Shown here: in pieces, positions 32,695 through 44,289 of the stretch | How the letters are laid out: each line of letters begins with the position of its first letter | How positions within the stretch are numbered: position 1 is the first letter of the stretch | DNA from: Dryomyza anilis | Lineage: Eukaryota > Arthropoda > Insecta > Diptera > Dryomyzidae | Direction of reading: 5' to 3' | DNA: 64,000 bases | Assembly (NCBI GenBank): GCA_951804985.1 | Contig: OX638131.1 | Coordinates: 84,902,849 to 84,966,848 of the forward strand | Position numbers and translations under genes: made by a program | Notes under the pieces: generated by a model | What the model saw: only the letters and a program-made list of their open reading frames with translations | The model's database searches: none | What the model was told of the DNA's origin: nothing

Positions 32695-33183
32695 TTTTTT
32701 ATCCTTAAAAAATTTTGAAATAAAGACTCGGAAGTGAAGCCGAAACGACCGTATTATCTCAAATTGTGTAACTGAAATATACCACACTCTGCCACTCTAA
32801 AGACAGTTTAAGTTTGAACGCAAAAACCTTAATATTTCAAAAATTTTTGGCTAAAGTTCACTTTACCGGCCGAAGTGAAATTAAAAAAAAAAAATTGTCT
32901 CGCGCTGTATTTTTGCAAAAAAAAAAATACCAAAATTAAAAAATCGCGCCGCTCGGACCCGTGGTGACCTTGAAAAATCAAAAACCGGTGCACCTACTTA
33001 CAAGTACATATGGGTACTCAAATGAAAGGTATTTTCCTCACGATTCCAAATCTGTAATTGTTTTTCAGATCTACATCAATTTATGTAATTTCAATCATAT
33101 GTATATGTTTTATGTGCTACTTGTATGTAATAATTGAAGTATATTAGAATGTATGTACATATATTTAGAATATATGTACATAT

Positions 33184-33843
33184 CAGTGTAGGGCAAAAAT
33201 TATTTCAAATAAAAAATAAAAAAATATAAAATAACTTTCATTTATTTTTTATTTTGAGTGACAAATAATTTTATATTTATTTGTATTTCAAATAACAAAT
33301 AAATTAAATTTATTTGTTATCTTTTTATTCGTTATTTGAAAAGTTCAAATAAAAATACAAATGATTTTGTTTTCAAATATTTTATTAAAATGTGAATTAA
33401 AAACCAAGTACTTTTTAAGGATATTTGCAGCGATAATGGCTGGGACTAACATCTTTTCATAAAAATCATTTTAATAAACCGCTCTACCTCTCGGCAGACA
33501 ATGGCAAACCACACTGCCCCCGAAAAGCTCTGAGTCGAGCGTGAACTATTACAATTATTATTATTGTTGGTATATTTAACTCCAATAATGATGGCACGAA
33601 TTCTCATGGCGATCATTTGGAACATAATTTTCAAATTTTGTTTTTATTTATTGCTTCATTTTACATTTCAAATAAATTTATTTTAATTAACAAATAACAA
33701 ATAACAAATAATTTATTTGTCTCGTCAAATAAAAAGATGAAAGATAAAAATTTGATATTTGAACGAAAAGTAAAAATACAAATAAAAAAAGTATTTGTTA
33801 TGATTTATTTGAATAAAAATTTATTCAATAATGCCCTACACTG
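33184..33843. mobile_element. 660-bp hAT-like element with perfect 8-bp duplication
   Basis: Ends CAGTGTAGGGCA and TGCCCTACACTG are flanked by GTACATAT at 33176-33183 and 33844-33851. The interior is a long run of CAAATAAAAATA-type words. A worn SINE relic lies near 33436-33556. Nested inside the long-inverted-repeat element. Confidence 0.92.
33436..33556 (+). mobile_element. degenerate SINE relic
   Basis: GGGACTAACATCTTTTCAT, CTACCTCTCGGCAGACAATG and GAAAAGCTC follow the order of the SINE body. Head and tail are lost. Confidence 0.55.
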
Positions 33844-34605
33844 GTACATATATATCTATGTGCTTCTGAAAAAATGAAAAATTTCGCGCGATTTTTTTGA
33901 AAAATTTTTCACCTGCGGCGCTACATTCATACAAAAATTACTATTTCATATCCAAAATTAAATCAAAAGTAGATATATACCTTCTACTTAAAAAATGACA
34001 AATTTTTCAAAAATATCGCGCGATTTTTTTGAAAAATTTTTCGCCTACGGCGCTAAAAACAAAGAAAACCCAACATTTTCCTTCTAAATTCAATAATAAA
34101 TCAAAAATTAAAAAATAACATTAAACAAATTAAAATAATGCAAAAAAAAAATTAAAAAAATTAAAAAAAAAAAAAAAAAAATTAATATTTTTTTTATAAA
34201 AAAAACCAAAAAAAGAAAAAAAATATATATAAGCTTAAAAATCTTAAGGTTATACATTCTTATATACTTCAATTATTACATAAAAGTAACTCATACAACA
34301 TATACATATAATTGAAATAACATAAGGATTGACAGATCTGAAAAACAATTACAGATTTGGAATCGTGAGGAAAATACCTTTCATTTGAGTACCCATATGT
34401 ACTTGTAAGTGGGTGCACCGGTTTTTGATTTTTCAAGGTCACCACGGGTCCGAGTGGCGCGATTTTTTAATTTTGGTATTTTTTTTTTGCGAAAATACAG
34501 GGGGTAGCAATTTTTTTTTTTTTTTCGCTTCGGCCGGTAAAGTGAACTTCTCCCAAATTTTTTAACTTTTTCGTTTAATTCTGGTAGTTAAAAATCATTT
34601 TGAGT

Positions 34606-35037
34606 GGCAACCGTCGTTGCATATTACCCGCACTTGCTCTAATATTTCTCTTATACTCACTTTGTCAACTCTTTTTCTGTCGGTCTTTTTGTTGCTTTTG
34701 TTTTCTTTTGTTGTACTCGTTGTTATTTTAACGTCTGTAACTTGATTTGATGTTATTTCGTTATTAAGCTATTGACATTTAACAATTAGTTGTTGCTGTG
34801 GTCGTAGTTTATATTTTAATCAATAATTCAGTTAATTGTTCAACAATTATTTGTTATTTCCTGTACTGACGCTTGGCGATTCTGCTATGCAGTGATTACT
34901 TTATTTGCGGTTTTAAATGTTGAATTAAAACGAAAAATCGACAATAAAAATTCATAATGTTTCACGTTGAACGATTTCTCACTAAATGCCATTATCCTGT
35001 CATCTCTTTTACACCGTTCGTGGCACGTGTGGTTGCC
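34606..35037. mobile_element. TIR element (GGCAACC family), copy 1
   Basis: Ends GGCAACC and GGTTGCC are inverted. The body, with CATATTACCCGCACTTGCTC and TTAATCAATAATTCAGTTAA, is repeated in the same orientation at 40010-40442. Confidence 0.65.
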
Positions 35038-35580
35038 AACTTCTTGCGGAAAATACCATGTATGGTATTTTTAATGCTATGTTAACCATTATACTAGAAT
35101 AAACGTTTATAATCAATGGCTGGATTCAGCGAGCTAAACTGTTGAGCAATTTGTGCCTGAATTTCATGATAGGCGCGATCTTTTTTTTCCATCGAAACAA
35201 TTTTACGCTACATTTGCACTACCTCTGTTATCGATGACATTCAATCTCATTTTAACTCAAATATTTATAAACAAAAACGGCTGTTTCGCAACTGTTGAGA
35301 TCGCTGAATGCACCCAATGTTTGATTACATTATGTGACACTATTTTTTCATTTAATTTTAAATTCAGAATAGAAATATTTGACACTGTTCGGTATGGGAT
35401 TTTAAAATTGACTTGAACCAAGTACACGAAAAACTGAACAAATAAACAACTATGAATTTATGTTCAGAAAATTTTAAAGTTTTTAGTAATAAATATTAAA
35501 TATTTTATTATTTATAATATCTTTATTATTGTTTCTGTTCAATTATAATAATTTTAATATAATAAGACAATTCAATCGTT
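35038..35580. other. no gene recognised
   Basis: AT-rich. An open frame at 35153-35416 shows no motif or paralogue in the window and I do not call it. Confidence 0.4.
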
Positions 35581-35818
35581 TTTATTATAAAAAATGTTTT
35601 ATTTTTACAAAACCAATTATTGTAGCTTTGTTACAAATTATTTCGATGTTTATAACATGATTAATTTCACACATATTTTCGTAATTCGTTAATACTATAC
35701 GATACATTATCAAATGTTCTTTATAACCGTAGTTCGTACGAGATACGCTGGATACGCAGCAGTTACGAAATTTAATTAATCCCTTTAATATAAATTTCAT
35801 TTTTCATACAACAAAATC

Positions 35819-37888
35819 TCATATATCATCGGAAATCCCAATACATACTGCTCCGCTTCGTTTTATACGTATGGTATACATTTGGTCTCCAAATTTACGA
35901 CGAAAACCAATTTGTTGGCGTTTGCCTCTTCTTTTCATTGCTTCCGATATATTGTCCATTAATTCTTGCGGTAAGTTGTGCGGATTATTACCAAAATCTA
36001 CGGTGAAATGACTTTGATGCCGTTTATTGTTAACCGATTTGAGTTCAATGCAACTATGTGGTGTTGGGTCGTCGATTTTAACATTTTTAGTCGGTTCGCA
36101 ATTTAACTTTGCCGATTCTATAGTTTGATTGCTGTGCCGCTGGTCCAACGTAACATTATCACCACAAAAATGATTAAAAGTTTTGGACGGAACTTTTGTT
36201 ACATTACTACTGTCCTGCGAATTGGGAAATGCAAAAATTCTTACAACTCCTTTTCTTGAAAAACGCACTTTATAATTTTTATCTGCACTATAAATATATG
36301 AAAGTTGGTTTCCTCTTTTTCTTGTCTTTGCAGCGTCTACTAAATTCTCTATTAAATCACGTGGTACTTTATCTAAATCGTCACCAATATATATGTTTAA
36401 ATTGACAATGTCATTTTTGAATCGACTATTTTGAATTAACACACTCTGTTTATCGAGGGCGTTATTTGAGACTTTATAAAATTGCGATAAAGTATTATCA
36501 GCCTGCACCGGTTCGTTTTTCACATTGCTCATTTTATATTGTTTATCATTATCGTGTCCGACTTGTTCGAATCCTAGATTTGAAGTACTGATGTTAGTCG
36601 ATAAATCATTATTACTAAAGTTCTCATTGTCAATTCGTTCAGTTTTGACAATGGCGGTGTTGTCAAAACATTGAACCGTTGCGATTGTGATGATATCCAC
36701 GTCGGTATCGGGTACATATTTGTTCGTGACATTCGTATCGTGCAATGTGTTACATTTTGTAGTATGATCTGAGATGCATGTTGCATTATTCATGTTGTCA
36801 TTATTCGGAGTATTGTGGACCAAGTCCTTAATAGGTTTAAGCCTTATATTATAATCTGAAGGTATGTCACTGCTAGTGCTAGGGGAATCTTGGAAATAGT
36901 TATCAAGTTGCTGTTGAGAAATACGTATTTTGTGGCGTACATAATTGTTCGTAACATTCGTATCGTGCAATGTGTCTTTTGTAGTTGTAGTATTCATGTT
37001 GTCCTTATTCGGAGTATTCTTGAACAAGTCATTTATAGGTTTATCCCTTATAATAGAATCTGAACGTATGTTACTGCTAGTGCTAGTGGAATTTCCAAAA
37101 TAGTTATCAAGCTGCTGTTTAGAAATACGTATTTTGTAATTGTTCTGCTTAATAGTATTGTTAAGTACTATTATTTTGACATTACCTCCCTTGTCTATAT
37201 GAATATCGTAAATAAAATTTCCAAAATCACGTCTACATTGTATACTTCGACCTCTTTTGTTTTTTAATGTATTTACATGTTGGAGTAGTTCTTCGGGTAG
37301 ACTATGTACATTGTCATTATAATGCACGATGAAACTACTATGTGCCAAATCTTCAGTATCGTTATGTGTATCATCAACTGGCTCCCTCATAGCATAAGTA
37401 TTTGGCAAAGTTTTACTTTCAACCATATTTGTAACAGCAGTAGAGTTCAATGGTAAAACAATTGACTGATCTCCAATGCTAAGTTTAGTTCCTACTTTTA
37501 GTAGAAAATCCATGCCCAACACCACATTACCCACAATATCGGAGAGTATCAGAAACTGTTGCTCACAACGTATATTTCCCAATCTGACCATTATCTGCAA
37601 GGTTTCATCTACTATTTTCATCTCGCCAGTGGACAAGTGCATTTTCTTTTTGCAAGGAAATATCGTTGCACTTTCTCGTAGTACATTTGCAAAATCTTGA
37701 CTAATGTAACTCACTGTAGAACCGGTATCAATAGTCGCCTTGACCAGATCATGACCCAGTGCAATAATAGCAATAATTCCGTTTTGATCAAATGTTAGTG
37801 CATCGTTGGGGTATTCTATATATCCATCGGGGTCTTGTTCTGGTTCTGTTGGATCGAGTTTTCTTTTACCCAATGGCATCATCAACAT
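35819..37888 (-). CDS. gene D: retropepsin-like protease with repeat domains, 689 aa
   Basis: Intact single-exon paralogue, starting MLMMPLGKRK. The retropepsin-like domain (about 37-145) keeps ATIDTGSTVSYIS (D54) and VVLGMDFL. Repeat units lie at about 192-252 (SSFIVHYNDN...FGNFIYDIHI), 480-545 (NLNIYIGDDLDKV...) and at the C terminus (FTVDFGNNPHNLPQEL...YTIRIKRSG...ISDDI). Between the first two, a ~77-residue segment starting KIRIS.QQLDNYF and including DL..NTPN.DNMN is duplicated. This duplication is seen in no other copy. The protease domain is nearly identical to those of A and B, whereas the linkers differ strongly, pointing to constraint or gene conversion at the protease end. Isolated from A-C by 12 kb of transposons. 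A possible poly(A) signal (AATAAA, minus) lies near 35580-35600. Function unknown. Confidence 0.85.
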   Translation of the reverse strand: MLMMPLGKRKLDPTEPEQDPDGYIEYPNDALTFDQNGIIAIIALGHDLVKATIDTGSTVSYISQDFANVLRESATIFPCKKKMHLSTGEMKIVDETLQIMVRLGNIRCEQQFLILSDIVGNVVLGMDFLLKVGTKLSIGDQSIVLPLNSTAVTNMVESKTLPNTYAMREPVDDTHNDTEDLAHSSFIVHYNDNVHSLPEELLQHVNTLKNKRGRSIQCRRDFGNFIYDIHIDKGGNVKIIVLNNTIKQNNYKIRISKQQLDNYFGNSTSTSSNIRSDSIIRDKPINDLFKNTPNKDNMNTTTTKDTLHDTNVTNNYVRHKIRISQQQLDNYFQDSPSTSSDIPSDYNIRLKPIKDLVHNTPNNDNMNNATCISDHTTKCNTLHDTNVTNKYVPDTDVDIITIATVQCFDNTAIVKTERIDNENFSNNDLSTNISTSNLGFEQVGHDNDKQYKMSNVKNEPVQADNTLSQFYKVSNNALDKQSVLIQNSRFKNDIVNLNIYIGDDLDKVPRDLIENLVDAAKTRKRGNQLSYIYSADKNYKVRFSRKGVVRIFAFPNSQDSSNVTKVPSKTFNHFCGDNVTLDQRHSNQTIESAKLNCEPTKNVKIDDPTPHSCIELKSVNNKRHQSHFTVDFGNNPHNLPQELMDNISEAMKRRGKRQQIGFRRKFGDQMYTIRIKRSGAVCIGISDDI

Positions 37889-38090
37889 TTTAATTTTTTA
37901 TTAGATTTTGGAACAACCTTATTTTGCAGTGGCGTATGGACAACCTTCTGCCTAAAAGTATTAATAGGTGGTGTGTGAACAACTAACTGAATATAAATAC
38001 AAATAATTCGAGTTGAGAATAAATCAACAGAATGTTGCTGTAGTTGAAGTGCGGGTAATATATGTGGCAATCAATTTTGTAAAGATTATA
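37889..38090 (-). promoter_or_regulatory. conserved 5' flank of gene D
   Basis: On the minus strand TTTTAGGCAGAAGGTTGTCC and CCACTGCAAAATAAGG match the flanks of A-C. Further upstream, TATTTATATTCAGTTAG could hold an initiator. Conservation of this block in all four copies is the only evidence for function. Confidence 0.4.
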
Positions 38091-38699
<609 letters not shown>

Positions 38700-38711
38700 A
38701 ATACCAAAATG

Positions 38712-38937
38712 GAAAGGTCCGCGGTTCGATCCCCAGCGACTGCCAACATCCTTTTCATAGAAAACGAGAGTAAGCTACGAGAGTAATACACTGCCTATGA
38801 AAAGCTCTCCCCCGCCGTTCGGATTCGGCAATAAACTGTAGGTCCCACCAATTTTAGTACAAATATAACACGCACAACTCAAATAGTGAGAGAGCTCGGC
38901 CGAAGTTCTATACAGGACTGTAACGCCAAACTATTAT
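38712..38937 (+). mobile_element. tRNA-derived SINE, 5'-truncated copy 5
   Basis: Starts at GGTCCGCGGTTCGATCCCC (B box), lacking the A-box end, then runs through body and tail. A 12-bp target duplication AATACCAAAATG (38700-38711 and 38938-38949) proves that the truncated form inserted as such rather than decaying later. Confidence 0.93.
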
Positions 38938-39228
38938 AATACCAAAATGCAACTTCGCACCATATCATAAGATAAATGGCAATAGACAGACATATTAACA
39001 AAACTTTCTATTGCCATTGCAGATCTGTTGTCTCAATATCTAAATATGCTGAGAAACAAATTCACAAATTCATGAAATTTTAAATAAAAATTGAATTAAT
39101 TTATTTATGTCAATTAATTGTCGGACATTAAAGAAAATATATTACATTATCATTAATGTTGGTGAAAACGAATATATTTAGCAGAACTTTATTCTGTTAA
39201 CCTAACCGAACTTTGTAAAAACTGCCTT

Positions 39229-39830
39229 ATAGCCCTATGAGGTGAGTGACAATTGTCACGAAATCAAGTTCTAGCAATAAAGTGACAATGGAAACTATGA
39301 CAAAACTTATGAAATTTGTCAGCACCTTAAGAGGAGGTAACAAGAAGTTAATTCTGAAATATGTATGGTTGTTTTATGAATTTTTTTTACGCACTTTATT
39401 GTTTTGCACTATATTTTTACTTTAAGATATGAAATATATTCACCGATTTGAACAACTTTCAGGCAACAACTTTCATATATTTCGATTTTACTTTGTTCTT
39501 GAAAATTGCAATTATATTTACAAAATAAGAGAAACGCGCTTTACACTCGTATTAACCAAATCCACGTCGCGTAATCAATACACATTTGTTGCAAATATTT
39601 TAGAAATTTCACATAAAATAGTTTCAAATATTTATCTTTAACAATTGTTTACCTTTGAATTTTAATTTTTTGATAGTTCATTTTGAAAAAAGATTTTTAC
39701 CACAGTGATGAGTTTTTAATTTGGCACGTTAAAATTAGAATACGGTAATAATTATTTATAACAAATGGCATGACACGACGTATGACAACATTCCAATGAC
39801 TTTGTCACGAAAATGATACGCTATTAGTGT
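39229..39830. mobile_element. nonautonomous TIR element (ATAGCC family), copy 2
   Basis: Ends TTATAGCCCTATGAGG and, inverted, CTAATAGCGTATCATT. Internal words are the reverse complement of those in 9461-10108 (for example CACGTCGCGTAATCAA). Confidence 0.6.
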
Positions 39831-40009
39831 AATTTTTACTTCTACATGAAATTTTTGTTTTCCCAAAATTCCCAAATTTTGTGTTAAAAATGTGTAAATT
39901 GTATATTTCTTCATTATATATTTGAGTTTATTTTGCACTTTTTTATTATATAAATTTATATATAAATTATATAAATAATAGCCTCAAATAGTGAATTTAG
40001 TAGTTTAAC

Positions 40010-40442
40010 ATGTTGCATATTACCCACACTTACTCTAATATTTCTCTCATACTCACTTTTTTCACTCTTTAGCCTCTTTTTCACTTGTTTTGTTTATACA
40101 TTCGTTACTTTTGTTTTTTGTTGTTCTCCTTGTTATTTCAGTGTCTTGTTCTGCGATTTCCTTTGATGTTATTGACGTTTAGCAATTTGTTGCTGTTGGT
40201 AGAAGTTGTATTTTAATTAATAATTCAGTTAATTGATCAACAATTATTTGTTATTCCAGACAACAGAAATGTCGCTTGTCTTTTCTACCATACAGTGATT
40301 ATTTTACTCTTTATTTTGACTTAAAGCAAAAGAATCAACGAACGATTAAAATCACAAATTTTTACTTGCAACATTTTTTCACAGAATGTAATTTTTCTGT
40401 CATCTCTTTCATCGCCGTTCGTTGCATGCAGTGTTGCATTTA
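40010..40442. mobile_element. TIR element (GGCAACC family), copy 2
   Basis: Direct, diverged repeat of 34612-35037 (CATATTACCCACACTTACTC, TTAATTAATAATTCAGTTAA, CTGTCATCTCTTTCA). The outer ends are eroded. Confidence 0.6.
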
Positions 40443-40639
40443 ACGAAATTAATAAATCTCAAATAAAAGTACTATTTGAAATAAAAACGTACTGTGCTTA
40501 AAAAAATAAAACAACGATATAGAAATTTAATTATTTTTTAAATACATTATGATATCGAAAGTTTTTACAACAACGAATGATAAAGACTAAGCCGTATTTT
40601 TCAAAAGCATCTTCCTCAACAATTCGGAAATGATAATAA

Positions 40640-40880
40640 CTATCGTATTCACAGTTCATCGTATTTTAGTATGGTATTCGTACCATGTAGTATATATACG
40701 AAACAATAACATCCCTTATAAAAGTGAAATACCACAAGTATTGTATTTGAGAGTAGCCCTGAGGCATGTTTTTGGTGTCGTATTTTGGAAAATAAAGCAG
40801 CATTGTGAAATTGAAGACAAATAGAGCATATAAAATGTTATTTTATTTGTTTTTCTTTTCAAATCGAGGAATTTTTATGA
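40640..40880 (+). repeat. interspersed repeat, inverted copy at 60300-60605
   Basis: Shared words include CCATGTAGTATATATACGA, CCCTTATAAAAGTGAAAT and GAGAGTAGCCCTGAGG. Class unknown. Confidence 0.65.
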
Positions 40881-41580
40881 AAATTTAAAAAAATCTTAAT
40901 TTTATCAGAAAAGTGGTGCTCACAGTTCAATTGCCGCACTGTCGTGTTTGTACAATGTCGTACACTAAGAAAACGAAGATGATTGCCAGAAATATCACAG
41001 CCCTAAATATCAAGTTATTTACAAATTATTTAAATCGTATTTGAGACAAACATCTCTCAAACATCCGTCACATACGATAAATATTGCTAGCAACCATCTT
41101 CAAATTTACGATTATGTATAGCAACCATCAATTAAACATCTGACAAATAGGAAAATAGTTGATGAATATTTGGAAAAGGTACTCCATTAGAATTCGCGGA
41201 GTAATTTTTATTGAATTGAAAGAAAATGAATCAAATGTATTTTTATTTATTCTAGAATTAAAACAGTATCCTGGTACATGGTACATCCCAGTATACATCG
41301 CCATTGACATTTTAAATCCTTCGAAGGCAAAATTGTACAACGACTTGAGCTTTCTTCACAGAAGAACCAAGTCCGACCGGCGACGCTATCATCAAAGTAA
41401 ACTCTGAAAATAAATATTTTCCATCAAGTCTTGATAACTTAAATCACAGGATATTTTATTTTCACTTTTACCATTTAAATGTAATATTTGAGTGGGCACT
41501 TTTTTACACCATTGAATTTACTTAATTGTTGTGGATAAATCGAACGTAAAGAAAAAGTACGTCATTTTCCTTTTTGATGT

Positions 41581-42626
41581 TACACTCAGAAGAAAATGTA
41601 CTTTATGGTACGACCATTGATCTTATGGTTCATGTATTTATAGTTTTTTCTTTTTAAACCAAAAGTTTTCTAATTAATTCAATAGTATTTGAAAAATTCA
41701 GTACCATAAATTTAAATATTTCAATATTATTATTTTAAATAGAATAAATACTGATGTTTTAATGGTTTCCTCCTATAATAATAAACGTGGTGTAAAAAAC
41801 ATAAAACGAATACAAACATGTTCGTTTTGTACGTCATTCTGCGTGTTTACTCAAAATGGTCGCATGTATTTTTTTGTAATAATCCACATTATTAAACGCG
41901 ACATTGGTAAGGACTCAATGTATATAATGTAAATAAATTATATTTATATATTTATTCATATTTTTATTTATTAAAGAAAATAAATAATACATCGAATTTC
42001 TATTATGGCAACGGACTCAAAAATAACTGCAGACTCAAGTACTACAATTAATTATTGGAAACCAAAGCAAACATTAAATGTTTTATAACCTTTTGCAGCA
42101 AGACCCAGTCTGCCATGTCTCGGAGACCTGCGATACCTCGAAGCTTTCTCGAATAACTTCGATAAAATAGTTCTATATCGTTACATTCTCGATTCTAATT
42201 TTTAAAAATTTTCGTACATTCAAATTTTTTGACAAGATACGATATTTAAACATTAATCAAATCGATATCGCAATATTTTTCGCAGCAATCTCGAACTTTG
42301 ATCATGTTTTTCTTCGATATCGTTCCGATTTCGAAAATTTTTTAGTATCGAGAAAACTCCGACAAAACGTTCCGATATCTACCTACCATATAGGTCCAAT
42401 TTTCCGCTCGATATCGTTACGATAAAGTATCCGATATCGTGTAAATTGTCCTGCATCTCGGATTGATCTCGTAACGATATCGAAACGAATGGCACACTGG
42501 GGAAGTGTCTTTTTATGTGTGTGTTGTAAAAGTGAATATCAATTTCGACGTTTAAATAAAATAATATATACAATAAATTAACTAAAATACATTTTTGTTT
42601 TAATAAATTATTAGGAAAATGTAATT
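41581..42626 (+). mobile_element. CACTCAG (mariner-type) element, copy R1, right end lost
   Basis: Starts TACACTCAGAAGAAAATGTA and matches 57854-58510 until GTAATTCGAC, where it breaks at a CGAC shared with the adjoining direct repeat. A 398-bp younger element interrupts it at 42104. The other direct-repeat copy (near 42830) shows the unoccupied TA. Confidence 0.8.
42104..42501 (+). mobile_element. CGATATC-rich TIR element, copy 1
   Basis: Ends CCCAGTCTGCCAT and, inverted, CCCAGTGTGCCAT, with a 2-bp duplication GA (42102-42103 and 42502-42503). The interior is crowded with ATATCG/CGATAT words. The matching element at 58380 lacks the insertion, confirming both boundaries. Confidence 0.88.
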
Positions 42627-42926
42627 CGACGCTATCATCAAAGTAAACTCTCAAAAGAAATATTTTTCATCAAGTCTTGATAATTTAAATCACAGGATAT
42701 TTTATTTTCACTTTTACCATTAAAATGTAATATTTGAGTGGGCACTTTTTTACCATTGAATTTACTTAATTGTTGTGGATAAATCGAACGTAAAGAAAAA
42801 GTACGTCATTTTCCTTTTTTTATGTTAGTTAAATGTCAAAATATCGCAAAATTTTGCTGCAAATGTCCAAGAACTCAGGATGTTTGCTATCAGTCAACTG
42901 TAAATATCTCAATTTTCATTACTGTT

Positions 42927-43149
42927 GTGCACCCAGAAAAAAATTCCCTCAAATCCCATTAAAATTGGTCAATAGGACAATTATTTATTTAATAGTATAC
43001 AAAAAATAAATCTTTTCATATAAACTCAATGGCAATGTCATGGTATTTTATAGTATTTAATGTATTTTCCGATTAAAATAATAAATTATCCTATTGACTA
43101 TTTTTAGTAGTAAAAAACTATTATTTATATAGTATTTTTTTCTGGGTGT
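42927..43149. mobile_element. 223-bp MITE, CACCCAGAAAAAAAT ends
   Basis: CACCCAGAAAAAAAT and ATTTTTTTCTGGGTG are exact inverted ends. Related in sequence to the right half of the CACTCAG family. Confidence 0.75.
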
Positions 43150-43309
43150 GGCAAACATCTCGTAACTATCTGCATATATGTCTTATTCAAAAAATATTAA
43201 TAGTTTTGCTGCAACTTTATTGAAACTTATGGGATGTTTAAATATTTGCTACAAGGCGTAAATTTAAAAGAATGGTTGCAGCGAGAGTCTTGCTTGTTTT
43301 CTTAGTGTA

Positions 43310-44286
43310 CCAATACCATGAAACTGTGAATGCGCTAAATGTTTCTTCGAACGTTATAGTTTTGAATTCGTTTACTATTTACGAATATTTTTATTAATTT
43401 ACAAATTTAACAGTTTTGAATTAGGTTAGATTTAGTCACCCTGATATGGATACCCTACAGGATATCAATTTCAAGGTGTGTACGTTTAAAATCAGGGTCT
43501 GAGTTAAAAAGCTGACATGATTTCAAATAAGGTTCTCATACCAAAGTCATTATTCTGAACTAAATTTCCACTCAGGTTGTTTAAATATTCAACCCAATCG
43601 AGAAACGCGTCGGGAGACAGTTCCGACGGAATTGACAAAAAAGCAATCGAGCAACTCATAGTTATCCGACGTATATTCGAAAATTTTCATCGGAAACATA
43701 TCAATCGAGTTTCCCGTCGTGTGAACATTTACTGTCAAATTTGCTCACATTTTATTTTTATGTGAAAACATGAAATTTCAGATTTTTAGTAATTGATTGC
43801 TGAAATAAAGTAGTTTAAATTGAGCAAATAGTTAAAAATGAGTTATTTCGACTGTTTGGATGTTGGAAACTTGCTAAAATTGCTATGAAAATTTAACTAT
43901 TTCAGTACCTACTGTCGTTAGCATTTAAAAAATAGATTAAAAAATAAAATTACATTCGTTTTGTATTTGCAGTAATTTTAAAATGTCAAATAGAGGACGT
44001 TCAATCAATAAAATTGAAAACAAATTTAATTTTTACTTCGAATTTTGGCATTTAATATTGAAATTGAGAGGATAACAATGTTGCGTTGTTTTATAAATGT
44101 TTCCCGTTCCTCGCAAAACTTGATTAAATTTTATTTTCCGTCGGAAGGAGAACAATCTGACGACCTTCCGTTCATCGTGAACCTCGATTGGGCTGATTAT
44201 GTATTTTTGTAAAATACTATGGTGGTATCCAATAAAATGCATATAAGGTTTTTAATGTATATAATTCAATTTTAATCATTTTAATT
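43310..44286. other. no gene recognised
   Basis: AT-rich. The short frame at 43577-43765 has no support. 44020-44240 has slightly higher GC but no motif. Confidence 0.4.
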
Positions 44287-44289
44287 AAA

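Larger units (their letters stand above)
32855..34550. mobile_element. element with ~290-bp inverted arms
   Basis: The left arm (32855-33145) and right arm (34255-34550) are inverted copies. Shared words include AAGTTCACTTTACCGGCCGAAG, AATCGCGCC, CGGACCCGTGGTGACC, AAAACCGGTGCACC and TGGGTACTCAAATGAAAGG. The centre holds two GCGCGATTTTTTTGAAAAAT words (near 33885 and 34018) and, nested, a younger hAT-like element. There is no ORF, so it is a nonautonomous long-TIR or foldback element. Confidence 0.8.
40961..43309. mobile_element. TA-flanked TIR element with several nested insertions
   Basis: TACACTAAGAAAACGAAG at the left is inverted at the right (CTTGTTTTCTTAGTGTA), consistent with mariner-type ends in a TA site. 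Inside lie a ~200-bp direct repeat (41381-41583 and 42627-42830), the CACTCAG element at 41581-42626, the CGATATC-rich element nested in that, and another MITE at 42927-43149. An 82-codon frame at 41159-41407 has no recognisable motif. Confidence 0.65.

Noticed and set aside
4085..37888. That the retropepsin genes are parts of the gypsy-like element whose LTRs occur here
   Set aside because: The solo LTRs at 8230 and 55604 have their own target duplications and no linked internal sequence. Genes A-D have no LTR, RT or integrase nearby.
41159..41407. 82-codon frame (IFIELKENESNVFLFILELKQYPG)
   Set aside because: No motif or paralogue in the window; it lies inside a TIR element. Not enough to call a gene.
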